64,000 bases of DNA from Lepidostoma basale (GCA_022606425.2 JAHDVF020000731.1:221091-285090); one strand, 5' to 3'. Shown: positions 20,655 through 30,560, counted from the stretch's first letter. Numbers and translations: made by a program. The notes: generated by a model from the sequence alone, not told the origin.

Positions 20655-21030
20655 AATAAATATAATTATTCTTTGTATTACAACACTTATCACTGAACTC
20701 AAACATATTTCGGTTACAATTAACTTTTATCAATGTATACAGTTTATCAATCAAATCATGTTATGTACAAAAGTGGAAGGGGTATAATTAGGAATGAGGA
20801 GAGGGGTGATGTAACGGAAACATATCGAGTGTAAGGGGTAAAATTAGGATTGATGACCCCTTCCACTTTTATACATTACTCGATATCCATTTAGTGTTTA
20901 TATAGTGGCCTCTCTATTTATTTGATTGTTACAATTGTATACATTGATAACGGTTACTTGTAACCGAAACATGTTATACAAAGTATAATTATATTTATTC
21001 AAATATAAATGCAAAACACAAAGTGAAGGC
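20655..21030. repeat. HH1 foldback element, divergent
   Basis: Two inverted arms surround a core at about 20850. ATTATTCTTTGTATTACAAC (left) opposes TATACAAAGTATAATTATAT (right). Each arm has a hammerhead-like core, but both cores have base changes. The inner arms include CCCCTTCCACTTTTATACAT opposed to its inverse near 20770. Confidence 0.55.
20935..20982 (+). ncRNA. Degenerate hammerhead-like core, HH1
   Basis: Core UUGAUAA instead of CUGANGA. Stem II is perfect (GGUUAC/GUAACC, UU loop), GAAA is intact, stem III is ACAUGU, and stem I is UUGUAU/AUACAA. The helices persist although two core positions have changed. Confidence 0.4.
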
Positions 21031-21084
21031 GAACAAAACAGAAAAACAGATGTAAGAATGATAAGATAATATTGTAGTCTAAAC

Positions 21085-21345
21085 TTCTTAGAAAAGTTAG
21101 AAAGTCTTCATATTTCGGTCATGTGCTCAGGGGGGCGAAGTACCAACTCTTTCGACTGATATTAATGGGTAAAGTAGAAGGACGTCCGGAAGTTAGAAGA
21201 AGGCAGTTGTCCTGGCTGCGGAACATAAAAGATTGGACAGGAATTACCAGAGTCCAGAACCTGTTCCAAGTGGCGCAGGACAGCGATGCCTTTGCTGAAG
21301 TGATCGCCACCTGACCTGACACGGTACCAAAAGAAGAATAGGTAA
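21085..21345 (+). mobile_element. LINE-D 3' end
   Basis: Frame: QLFRLILMGKVEGRPEVRRR, QLSWLRNIKDWTG, QNLFQVAQDSDAFAEVIAT, then a stop and a GAAGAA end. It is diverged from the 38372 copy. Confidence 0.7.
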
Positions 21346-21715
21346 TTCTAAACAAACTATAGAGTAATGAAACAAACTTTATTTTGTCCATTGTTTTGGC
21401 CGAAACACTATGATACTTTAACAAACTGTTAAATTAAAAAACTTTGTTTTACGGTTGTATTTTTATTAAATAACCAAATTCCAGCTTATTCTCCATCAGT
21501 ATACAGTACATAAAAAACTTTTCCTCTATACAATTTAGCAAAAAATAATAACACTACCTTCAACTTTTGACACCTTTCTTATTAATGTAATCTGCTTACG
21601 TATATTGTTTATCGTCTTTAATTTATTATGTTTCATCGTTTTTGTTTCTATTGTGTGTAATTGTTCCTTTTAACTATTGTTTTTATTATAATTATATTTA
21701 TTTTTGTTTTATTAT

Positions 21716-21770
21716 TATTATTATTATTTTATTATTATTATTATATATTTTATTATTATTATTATGTAAC
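21716..21770. repeat. (TTA)n microsatellite
   Basis: Interrupted runs of TTA, beside the start of a LINE-A tail. Confidence 0.9.
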
Positions 21771-21771
21771 T

Positions 21772-22035
21772 AACTTACTAACTAACCATCACGCCGTTTC
21801 CCCGGAGGGATAGGCAGAGAGGATGGATCGCCACTTTGTTCTATCCTGACATAATTCTCGCGCCTCTTCTACATTCACATATCGTGACGTGCACGCTTGT
21901 CGATTGTACCTACTTCGAACATGGCCGCATTTCAGTAATTGATAAATTTGATCATGTCATGGCTTCCTTGGCCTTCCTCGACTTCTTTTTCCATTCACAC
22001 TAGTTGTGTATATCTTTTGAACCATCTCCTATAAA
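21772..22035 (-). mobile_element. LINE-A 3' end, diverged
   Basis: Minus-strand terminal block and tail at 21772-21800, then TMHDM-like and CRNRHACMT-like codons with several stops. Confidence 0.65.
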
Positions 22036-22049
22036 TAGTAACTAACCGT

Positions 22050-22275
22050 TCTTTTAATTAAAATAATTAGGCACCTAACTCAAATCCAGCAAGAACTTTA
22101 AAATTATATCAAATAAATTATTCAAATTGACAAAGGAATAAATACACATAAAGGTTCGAAAAATCCCGAAAATTCGATATTAGATATATTATTGCAAACC
22201 CTGATGATGTCAACATAGGTTGACGAAACAGCTGTCGCGTATTTTAAAATTACAATTGTGATACATAAAACAAAG
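22050..22275 (+). repeat. HH2 repeat with hammerhead
   Basis: It contains the AATTAGGCACCTAACTC and CCAGCAAGAACTTTAAAA blocks. These recur at 31040-31100, 36870-36910 and 62430-62490 in the 5' part of long SINE-A copies. The hammerhead core follows at 22201 and then GATACATAAAACAAAGTTTT. Confidence 0.6.
22201..22236 (+). ncRNA. Hammerhead-like ribozyme core, HH2, best copy
   Basis: CUGAUGA, an extra U, perfect stem II GUCAAC/GUUGAC closed by AUAG, GAAA, palindromic stem III ACAGCUGU, then C at the cleavage position. All conserved core bases are present. Stem I has only one or two pairs in this copy. Confidence 0.6.
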
Positions 22276-22289
22276 TTTTTTTATTTAAC

Positions 22290-22560
22290 TAACTAACTAA
22301 CCATCTCGCCGTCTCACCGAAGGGGTAGGCAGAAAGAATGGACTGCCACACTTTTCTTTCCTGACATATTTCTCTCGCTTCCTCAACATTCGTACATCGT
22401 GTCATGCACGCGCGTCGATTTCTCTGACTCCTCACATGGCCGACATTCAATATTTGATTTATTTTATCGTGCCACGTTTTCCTCGGTCTTTCCCTTTTTC
22501 TGGTCCATTTACATCATGACCATATATTTCTTTTACCATTCTTTCTTCATTCATTCTTTC
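22290..22560 (-). mobile_element. LINE-A 3' end
   Basis: Minus-strand terminal block with (GTTA)n at 22287-22302, through RNRRACMTRC and ERMNEERMVKEIYGHDVNG. It faces the next LINE-A head to head. Confidence 0.75.
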
Positions 22561-22583
22561 ATTATCTCTTTTATTGATGAATA

Positions 22584-23289
22584 AAAGTCCAGTCCAGTGA
22601 CAGTCTGCAATATTAGCGTGAATGGTGAAAATTTGGAGCAAGTAGATGAGTTCGTGAATTTAGGTAGTATGTTTACCAGAGATGGGCGAGTGGAGAGGAA
22701 TATTGAAAGAAGGGTTGGGGCAGGCAACAAAGTGAATGGTGCACTTAAAGTTGTCATCGCAAACAAAAACCTATCCAAAAAAGCTAGAATGGCAGTGCAC
22801 AATGGTGTTCTTCTACCGACCCTTATGTATGGAAGCGAAGCATGGAACTGGCAAAAGGAGGATGAAAGTAGAATAAATGCAGTAGAAATGAGATCTCTTA
22901 GACGAATGTGTTGATACTCTGTGTATGATAGAGTGTCGAATGAAAATATAAGAAGAGAATGCGGTGCGAATGATGGTGTCATGAACAAAATAATGAAAGG
23001 ATCATTAAGATGGTTTGGACATGAAAGAATGAATGAAGAAAGAATGGTAAAAAAATTATATGTTAACGATGTAAATGGAACCAGAAATAGAGGAAGACCG
23101 AGGAAAACGTGGCATGATCAAATAAATCAAATATTGAATGTTGGCCATGTGAGGAATCAGAGAAATGCGTGCATGACCCGATGTATGAATGTTGAGGAAG
23201 CGAGGGAAATATGTCAGGAAAGAAAAGTGTGGTAGTCCATTCTTTCTGCCTACCTCTTCGGGGAGACGGCGTGATGGTTAGTTAGTTAA
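22584..23289 (+). mobile_element. LINE-A RT C-terminal region with target duplication
   Basis: It reads TVCNISVNGENLEQVDEFVN, LGSMFTRDG, ERRVGAGNKVNGALKVVIAN, then (one stop) YDRVSNENIRRECGAND, RNRGRPRKTWHDQINQ and the tail. AAAAGTCCAGTCCA before the start and AAAAGTCCAATCCA after the tail are a 14-bp duplication with one mismatch. Stops at RRMC* and VW* disable it. Confidence 0.85.
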
Positions 23290-23785
23290 AAGTCCAATCC
23301 ACTTTTTCTTCTTATGACGGACCAATGTCAATACTTGTCATTGTCTGAATTATAACCATAAATAAAATGTATTTTAAAAGACTTTTGAAGCAAATGTATT
23401 GAAGCTATCGCATGCACTTAGGATGAACATGAAATGACGTGTTAACAACCGGCGCTCTGGAGAGACACTTTTGGAAGCTTTAGGGGGCCAGTGGCTGTCA
23501 AATATTATTTCGTATAAAGCCCCTTCAGGATAAATATTTAATAAATTATAAAAAATAAAAATTCCGAAGTCCTTTTACCACATCATCTTACAGTTTCCCA
23601 GAAGGGGTAGGAAGAAATGATGTATCGTCAAATACATTTCTGCGCTCTCTCCATCTCATAGGGTATGGGTACTTTTATTTATTTATAATATAAAAAAATA
23701 CTGATATAAAGGATTTAAATTAATGGTATTAGAATTCATTAAACAATCTCCAAACTGAGCAAAAAATAAATGTTTACTTTTTTGT
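23290..23785. other. Mostly unassigned, one degraded LINE-A tail
   Basis: A weak minus-strand LINE-A terminal block (AGAAGGGGTAGGAAGAAATG) lies at 23590-23610. Nothing else was recognised. Confidence 0.35.
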
Positions 23786-23815
23786 AAACAACACTCACAT
23801 TTATTGAAATAATTC

Positions 23816-23861
23816 AATATCAAACAAGTTTCGGACTAACCAGCCCTTCGTCAGTGATATT
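23816..23861 (-). ncRNA. Hammerhead-like ribozyme, HH1, left arm
   Basis: Minus strand: stem I AAUAUCA/UGAUAUU (7 pairs), CUGACGA, extra A, stem II GGGCU/AGUCC with GGUU loop, GAAA. Stem III is ACUUGU (one change from ACAUGU), with U at the cleavage position. Confidence 0.6.
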
Positions 23862-23953
23862 ATTTAAAACATGATAAAATTGTTTACAAATGTGGTCAGT
23901 TAACACCTGTTAAAACTGACCATATTTGTAAACAATTTTATAATATTTAAAAT

Positions 23954-23997
23954 AATATCACCGATGAAGGGCTGGTTAGTCCGAAACATATTTTAAT
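23954..23997 (+). ncRNA. Hammerhead-like core, HH1, right arm, mutated
   Basis: Core CCGAUGA (second base changed), stem II intact as in the left arm, GAAA intact, stem III ACAUAU weakened. The 3' side of stem I has decayed. Confidence 0.45.
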
Positions 23998-24172
23998 ATA
24001 TTTTTTTTTTAATAAATGTGAGTGTTATATACAAAGTACATATAAAAAGAAACATTAAACATCTACAACACAAAGTTATGGCGAACATAGAAGAAAATGA
24101 GCAAAAATGGCTTGTTGTAAAGAAGAAGGAATCAGGTTGTATCCAGGAGGGCAGGGTTTATAGCGACGCATT

Positions 24173-24330
24173 TTCAAGCTGATTAGGGGCTCTATTGAGA
24201 ACCCCTATGTTCTGGAACAAATAGTTTTTTTTTGTTCCTGATGGTTACCTGCAACAGCAATGGGGACAGGTTCGCTGAGGTGATCGCCAACGTTGGAGGG
24301 GACCTGACAGGGCACTTGAAAAAGAAGATA
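24173..24330 (+). mobile_element. LINE-J scrap followed by LINE-D 3' end
   Basis: A LINE-J-like piece (GGCTCTATTGAGAACCCCTA) runs into DRFAEVIANV and DLTGHLKKK, the LINE-D C-terminus with a short A/G tail. Confidence 0.55.
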
Positions 24331-24644
24331 AACTAGAGGTGATTGTGTCATACATGAAAAATACTAAGCTTTTCAAATACGTGTTTTTATTTATTTAAAA
24401 TAAGTTTATTGAAGGCATTAACACTGTGGAATTCCATAGTATTATACTTATGAAATTGAAAAACTTTATTTAATCCACTATTCAATAAAACATATTAAAA
24501 AAACACGACATGTTTTGGAGGATACCTCCACATTCAAGTGTAAAAACATAATAAAAATTAAACAAAGAAAGACTAATAAAAAACGCATTTAAAATTCGAT
24601 ACAATAATTCAAGTTTAAAAATTAACCTGTGCTATTTGTTATAA

Positions 24645-25145
24645 GTACCTACCTACCTACCTAACCATCACGCCATTTCCCCGAAGGGGTAGGCAGAGAG
24701 GATGGATCGCCAAACTGGCCTGTCCTGGCATACCTCTCGAGCTTCCTCTACATCCATACATCTTACCATGCACGCACGTCGATTGTTCCGACTTCGAATG
24801 TGGCCGCCTTTTAGTAATTTATTAATTTGGTCATGCCATGTTTTCCTCGGTCGTCCTCGGCTTCTTTTCCCACTCACGCTGCTTGTGTACAACTTTTTAA
24901 CCATTCTACTCTCATCCATTCGTTCCATATGTCCGAACCGCCTCAGGGATCCTTTTTTAATTTATTCATGATGCAGTCATCTGCCTTACATTTCTTTCTT
25001 ATTTCATCGTTCGGTATTCTATCATACAACGTTTTCCCGCACATTCTTCTTAGTGATCTCATTTCTACGGCGTTTATCCTGCTTTCATCCTTCTTTTGCC
25101 AGCTCCAAACTTCACTTCCATACATGAGGGTTGGCACTAGAACTC
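24645..25145 (-). mobile_element. LINE-A RT C-terminal region, (GGTA)n tail
   Basis: Minus frame: LMYGSEVWSWQKKDESRINA, RMCGKTLYDRIPNDEIRKKC, then a frameshift to ERMDESRMVKKLYTSSVSG, KRSRGRPRKTWHDQINKLL and ILSAYPFGEMA. The microsatellite after the terminal block is GGTA-type (24645-24663) instead of GTTA, so this is a subfamily. Confidence 0.8.
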
Positions 25146-25149
25146 CATT

Positions 25150-25670
25150 GTGTACTAAAAATACACGTAGTGTTTTTTAAATATTTTTTTTATAAAATAG
25201 TGGATTAAAAAAAGTTTTTCAATTTTCTAAGTTTAAAATAAGTTTCATCACGGTTTAAGAAGCACTGGGTTCATGGTAGTTTTAGCAGATTTAACGATAA
25301 TGTTAGCCGAGAGATACTTTTAGCTGAGATAAAGAGAATGTTTTTTGCCAATTTGGCACAAGATTGCACTTGCTTTTATTTCTTGTGTCAATATTGTGTT
25401 CATATGTAAGATTTCAACAATGTTGTGGAAAAAAAAGTTGCATATTTTTTTCCAAAATTTATTTATTTTTCTGAATTTACTAACCATCACGCCGATTCCA
25501 CAATGGGGTAGGCAGAGGAGATTATTTTTTCATTAATTTATTTCAGTATATACAAGTTTACTTACGGATTTTCAAGGAAAAATTCAACAGTTAATAGTTT
25601 ATAAAAAATAGAAGTTCTTAAAAAGATAAAAAAAAACTCCTATCGATCGGGCACTAGATAAACTGTTAAC
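25150..25670. other. Unassigned AT-rich stretch with a LINE-A scrap
   Basis: A short minus-strand LINE-A terminal piece lies at 25482-25520. Nothing else was identified. Confidence 0.35.
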
Positions 25671-25671
25671 T

Positions 25672-26120
25672 AACTAACTAACTAACCATCACGCCGTCTC
25701 CCCGAAAGGGTAGGCAGAAAGAATGGACTGTCACACTTTTACTGATGCGGCAGTCCATCCTTCTCTTTTCGCCCCGCGGGAGACGCGGTGTGATGGGTCG
25801 CGAACCTCATCGCCACCAATAGGCATCTCCCGCGCACACTTCGATCGTCCAACACCCACAAAATAAATCTAAAACAAATAATATAAAAAACAATGATATA
25901 AAATAAAATAACAAAATAAAAACAATTTAACACAAAATGTTCTTTTTAGATGGTGCACATATTGTCTATTTGATTTATGTTCCACGAATCCACCGTTTTT
26001 TTTAATTTAGCACATAATGTAATAACACATACCTTATGTTTTTTTCGATGTTGCACATGTTGACATGGACGATCCGGACATTTGTGTTTATTTAATTTAC
26101 ATATGTGTTATGTACTATTA
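25672..26120 (-). mobile_element. SINE-A, long copy
   Basis: (GTTA)n at 25668-25686, hairpin, CACCGCGTCTCCCGCGGGGC block and GGTTCGCGACCC. It then has two diverged tandem units, each with a GTGCA(C/A)CATC block and a GGAACATAAAT-type block, reaching about 26120. Confidence 0.8.
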
Positions 26121-26178
26121 AAGTAATATATTTTTTTATTTGAATGATTAAAGATGAACTTGTAAGAAGTTATACTGG

Positions 26179-26484
26179 TTATCGCATTATGTAACAGGGT
26201 CCAATATATATGGCGATAACTGCATCTAAAATCACCTCATCATCCGACGAAACATGATTTCTGTGAGACCACCTCTCACCTCTCCTCCACCTCTTAGGCA
26301 GTCTTCCAGGTGGGCGGTGTCCGGAGGAGATTTCATAAGCGGTTGTATATGCGAGTCTGTCACCATCCATTCGGGCTACATGGTCCCTCCAGAATCTTCT
26401 TCTGGATCTACTCCACTGAACGATATCCACTATTTCGCAAGTTTTTCTTATGTCTGCGTTGCGGACACGATCATCTAAAGACAT
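26179..26484 (-). mobile_element. LINE-C-like RT C-terminal fragment
   Basis: Minus frame: MSLDDRVRNADIRKTCEIVD, QWSRSRRRFWRDHVARMDGD, HRPPGRLPKRWRRG. It is a diverged relative of LINE-C. The far end merges with the 26180-26222 terminal repeat shared with 458-505. Confidence 0.7.
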
Positions 26485-26566
26485 TTATATTTTTTTCTAA
26501 TACACTAAGAATGAATCTATTTACTTAAAAAAACATCATTTTGTAATAAACATACTTAGATGTATT

Positions 26567-26820
26567 TGTGAAATGTATACTTACATCTGTATACGAATCC
26601 TGGATTTTCACCTGTGGGTGGTTAATTTAAATTTTTAATTGTATCTCAATAGAGACGAAACCAATGATAGGTCATAAGTCCTGTAAACACCTTGATCATC
26701 CATATTCAGTTTCCAGTTTGTTTCTTTGTCTCTATTGAGATACAATTAAAAATTTAAATTAACCACCCACAGGTGAAAATCCAGGATTCGTATACAGATA
26801 TAAGTATACATTTCACAAAT
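26567..26820. repeat. Inverted repeat at the start of the repeat B array
   Basis: TATACTTACATCTGTATACG through AATTGTATCTCAATAGAGAC (left) mirrors 26725-26815 (right). The arms are about 90 bp with a short central block. Confidence 0.75.
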
Positions 26821-27790
26821 ATTTGTAAATATTCTGGTCAATTATTTGGCGTATAAAATAGGAGTGTATACTCCAGGCGACTTCTAACAGAGCGATAGGA
26901 GGCGGTAGCCTCTTCGCATTGTGTTAATAAAGTAGTTTGCTAAATGCTAAAACAATCATTCTTCATAGATGGCGTTAGTGGATGGATTGTATAGATTAAT
27001 ATTAAAAAAATTAATTAGTACAATCAAATCTACATAGATGGCTAACTGGAACTGCCACGTGAAGATAAGTATGAATTTGGAGTATATATACAACTTCCAA
27101 AAAAAATGTATCATACATGATCATAATAACAATGGTGGAATGGGGAATGTTGTAATTACATAAAACGTGCGCTTAACCCAACCAATGACAGGTCATAAGT
27201 CCTGTAAACACCTTGATCATCCATATTCAGTTTCCAGTTTGTTTCTTCGTCTCTATTGAGATACAATTAAAAAATTTAATTAACCACCCACAGGTGAAAA
27301 TCCAGGATTCGTATACAGATGTAAGTATACATTTCACAAATATTTGTAAATATTCTGGTCAATTATTTGGCGTATAAAATAGGAGTGGATACTCCAGGCG
27401 ACTTCTAACAGTACGATAGGAGGCGGTAGCCTCTTCGCATTGTGTTAATAAAGTAGTTTGCTAAATGCTAAAACAATCATTCTTCATAGATGGCGTTAGT
27501 GGGTGGATTGTATAGATTAATCTTAAAAAATTAATTAGTACAATCAAATCTACATAGATGGCTAACTGGAACTGACACGTGAAGATAAGTATGGATTTGG
27601 GGTATATATACAACTTCCAAAAATATATCATGCATGATCATAATAACAATGGTGGAATGGGGAATGTTGTAATTACATAAAGCGTGCGCTTAACCCAACC
27701 AATGACAGGTCATAAGTCCTGTAAACACCTTGATCATCCATATTCAGTTTCCAGTTTGTTTCTTCGTCTCTATTGAGATACAATTAAAAA
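26658..27790. repeat. Repeat B tandem array, period about 520 bp
   Basis: The TTTCCAG block recurs at 26713, 27234 and 27751, so the periods are 521 and 517 bp. There are two complete units plus partial units at each side. Each unit contains CACAGGTGAAAATCCAGG, AGGAGGCGGTAGCCTCTTCG, CATAGATGGCGTTAGTGG and GGGGAATGTTGTAATTACAT. Confidence 0.9.
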
Positions 27791-27842
27791 TTTATACTTA
27801 GATGTGTTTTTAAAAATAAATTAAATTTGATAAAAAAAAATT

Positions 27843-28100
27843 ATCATAAAAGATGGCGCTAGTGTAGATTGACCTACAAAATGTGAAGTTATTTAAAAAT
27901 AGTAGCATATATACAAGTTACAAAATTTTGTCGGACGTGGTGGTCGTAAGAAGGGCGAAATGGAGAATGTTGTTAACATAAAGAGATCTCTTAACCCAAC
28001 CAACGACAGGTCATAAGTCCTGTAAACGCCTCGACTACCATATTCTGTTTCAAAAAAATATATACATCTTCGTCTCTATTGAGATAAAATTAATCCTTAT
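27843..28100. repeat. Repeat B, diverged copy
   Basis: It starts with AAGATGGCGCTAGTGTAGAT and ends CTTCGTCTCTATTGAGATAA. It is the closest relative of the copy interrupted by the mariner at 1301-2410. Confidence 0.7.
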
Positions 28101-28590
28101 AAAATAAAATAAATTCATTCACAAGAATTTTTCCCAACACATACACCCTGCACTGGTATCACATATCGACGGTCCGCAGTTTTGGCAAAGTATACCAGAG
28201 TCGATATATCGATTCTCAGCACTCTATGGAATGTTAAAATTCGCAGGAATTTAATGAATTACACCTAAAGCTCAATTAAGCTCAAATCGCGTTCTATCTT
28301 TAAAATATATGATGGCTTCATCGATCCACGAAATACTCGTAAAAATGAAAAAATAACCTTTTGATTAATTATTATAGAGCAATAATTTTAATGATCACTT
28401 ACCGAATTAAAAATCTGGAATCTTCTCTTAACGTTGTCTGTATAATTCAATTCACTTCACTTGATTGGGTTCACTTTAATATATATTATATATTTGATTA
28501 GTACGTTCCCGTCAATTTAAATTGTCAATAAAGAATCATTGAGATCCCTTAGCAAACAGATTATTAGCTTAATAACTAATTTACCTTCAA
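28100..28590. other. Unassigned stretch
   Basis: No frame or repeat recognised. Confidence 0.3.
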
Positions 28591-28639
28591 TGTTTTTTTA
28601 TATACTTTGTATCAACACTCACATTTATTAAAATAATTA

Positions 28640-28685
28640 AATATCAAACATGTTTCTGACTAACCACCCCTTCATTAGTGATATT
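28640..28685 (-). ncRNA. Hammerhead-like core, HH1, left arm, mutated
   Basis: Stem I AAUAUCA/UGAUAUU is intact and stem III is ACAUGU. The core reads CUAAUGA (third base changed), and stem II has one end mismatch (GGGGU/AGUCA). Confidence 0.45.
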
Positions 28686-28789
28686 ATATAAATATTTAAA
28701 ATACTCGGATTACGAGTATAAATGTGTTTACAAAAAATACGATCAGTTTTGACAGATGTTATAATGATATATTTTAAATATTTATATAG

Positions 28790-28831
28790 TATCACTGATG
28801 AAGGGCTGGTTAGTCCGAAACATGTTTGATA
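28790..28831 (+). ncRNA. Hammerhead-like ribozyme, HH1, most intact copy
   Basis: Stem I UAUCA/UGAUA, CUGAUGA, an extra A, stem II GGGCU/AGUCC with GGUU loop, GAAA, stem III ACAUGU, U at the cleavage position (H allowed). Every invariant core base is present. The short self-complementary stem III is the form known from retrozyme-type and Penelope-type hammerheads. Confidence 0.68.
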
Positions 28832-28942
28832 AATAATTTTTATTTAATTTTTTAAATAAATGTGAGTGTTGTATAACAAAAACATAAAAAAAGAAACATT
28901 AAACATCTACAACACAAAGTAATGGCGAACACAGAAGAAACT

Positions 28943-29397
28943 TACCTTCACGCCGTTTCCCCGGAGGGATAGATAGAGAAGATGAACCGCTTAACTGTTC
29001 TATCCTTATATAATTCTCGCGCATCTTTTACATTCACATACCGTGACACGCACGCTCATCAATTGTTCCTGCTTCGAACATGGGCACCTTTCAGTAATTG
29101 ATTATTTTGGTCACGCATCTTCCTTGGGATTTTTTTCCTTTTCACACTATTTTTATATATATTTGACTATTCTTCCCTAATCCATTCCAAACCATCTGAG
29201 TAACCCTTTCATAATTTTATTTAATACTAATTCATCCGCCTTACATTCCTTTCTAACTTCTTCGTTGGGTATTTTACCATACAATGTTTTTCCGCACATT
29301 CTTCGTGACCTCATTTCTACGGCATTCATCCTACTTTCATCCTTCTTCTGCCAACTCAAAGCTTCTTTACCATACATAAGGGTCGGCACATTTATTT
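28943..29397 (-). mobile_element. LINE-A RT C-terminal region, diverged
   Basis: Minus frame: PTLMYGKEALSWQKKDESRM, RMCGKTLYGKIPNEEVRKEC, NKIMKGLLRWFG, with degraded downstream parts to the terminal block at 28943. The (GTTA) tail is eroded. Confidence 0.7.
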
Positions 29398-29479
29398 TGC
29401 TTCCATCACCAACCCTTCTTTCGATGTCTGTCTACATTAAATATACCGTAAAGACTAAAATTGATTTCCCATATGAAGC

Positions 29480-29570
29480 ACTCACTTTGTGGTTAGGTCA
29501 GGCAGAAATAATAGAACGCCACACTGTTCTTTTTTGACACACTTCTCTCGTTTCCTAAACACACACGTTT
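29480..29570 (-). mobile_element. LINE-A scrap
   Basis: About 90 bp of the terminal coding block, minus strand; no tail. Confidence 0.5.
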
Positions 29571-29823
29571 TCATTCGTATTAATTGTTAAAAAAATATAT
29601 GTTTATAAGATAATCCAATGTTTTGTCCGAAACGCTATGAAACTTCTACTTTATAAAATGTTGAAATAAGTTCACTGTCTTTACGTATAACGTTTAACAA
29701 TACTAAATTATTCTCATTTTGTTTTCTACACTTCTTTCATACAACAATAATCAGCACAAAATTTAAAATCAGAACGAAATAAAGAATCAGAATAAAATTC
29801 AAAAAAGTATTCCCATCTTGCTT

Positions 29824-30115
29824 TCTAACTAACTAACTTACCATCACGCCGGCTCCCCGAAAGGGTAGGCAGAAATAATGGACTGCCACACTTTAACCGA
29901 GGCGGCACTCCATCCTTCTCTTTTCGCCCCCGCGGGAGACGCGGTGTGATGGGTTGCGAACCTCATCGCCACCAATAAGCATCTGCCGCGCACACTTCGA
30001 TCGTCCAACGTCCACAAAATAAATCTAAAACAAATTATATACAATACAATGATATAAAATTAGGAAAATAAAATAACAAAATAAAAATAATTTAACACAT
30101 AGTGCACTTGTTGTC
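29824..30115 (-). mobile_element. SINE-A copy
   Basis: (GTTA)n at 29826-29842, hairpin, GAGACGCGGTGTGATGGGTT, GGTTCGCAACCC and the A-rich 5' region to about 30110. Confidence 0.8.
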
Positions 30116-30224
30116 AGCATAAGTTGAAATATTTTTTAAATTCAATAATATGTATTTTTTAAATTCAACTAAAACAAAGATGGCAGTACATAATTGAGTT
30201 CTAGTGGCAACCCTTTTGTGTAAA

Positions 30225-30560
30225 TGAAGAGAACTTGGAACAGGTGAGGGCATTTGTGTACTTAGGTAGCATGTTCACAACGGATGGCCGAACGGATAGT
30301 GATGTTGAAAGAAGGGTTGGTGCGGGTAACAAAGTGCATGGAGCTTTAAAAATAGTTATTGGAAACAAGAATTTATCAATGAAAGCGAAAATGGCCGTTC
30401 ACAATAGAGTTCTGGTCCCAACCCTTATGTATGGAAGCGAAGCATGGAGCTGTCAGCAGAGAGATGAGAGCAAAACGAATGCGGTAGAGATGAGGTCCCT
30501 AAGACGCATGTGTAGTAGAACGATGTACGACAGAATCTCAAATGCTGATATTAGATTTCT
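30225..30560 (+). mobile_element. LINE-A RT C-terminal fragment
   Basis: Frame: MEQVRAFVYLGSMFTTDGRT, DVERRVGAGNKVHGALKIVI, PTLMYGSEAWSCQQRDESKT, RRMCSRTMYDRISNADI. It has no stops but is cut before the terminal block. A different subfamily from 35805-36788. Confidence 0.75.

Larger units (their letters stand above)
23785..24095. repeat. HH1 foldback element, complete
   Basis: AACACTCACATTTATT at 23790 is opposed by AATAAATGTGAGTGTT ending at 24026. The arms converge on a centre at about 23908 (TGGTCAGTT/AACTGACCA). Each arm carries a hammerhead-like core oriented outward. The sequence beyond the right arm (ACATCTACAACACAAAGTTA, ending ATGGCGAACATAGAAGAAA) recurs at 28905-28940. Confidence 0.8.
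28590..28940. repeat. HH1 foldback element, complete
   Basis: The left arm starts TATACTTTGTATCAACACTC. The right arm ends GAGTGTTGTATAACAAAAAC, then the shared AAACATTAAACATCTACAAC sequence. Each arm carries an outward-facing hammerhead-like core. Confidence 0.8.

Noticed and set aside
24743..24968. Plus-strand frames such as 24702-24971 and 49686-49898 as host genes
   Set aside because: They are antisense shadows of LINE-A minus-strand copies.
26658..27790. CRISPR-like array
   Set aside because: Units are 520 bp with no spacers, in a eukaryotic repeat context.
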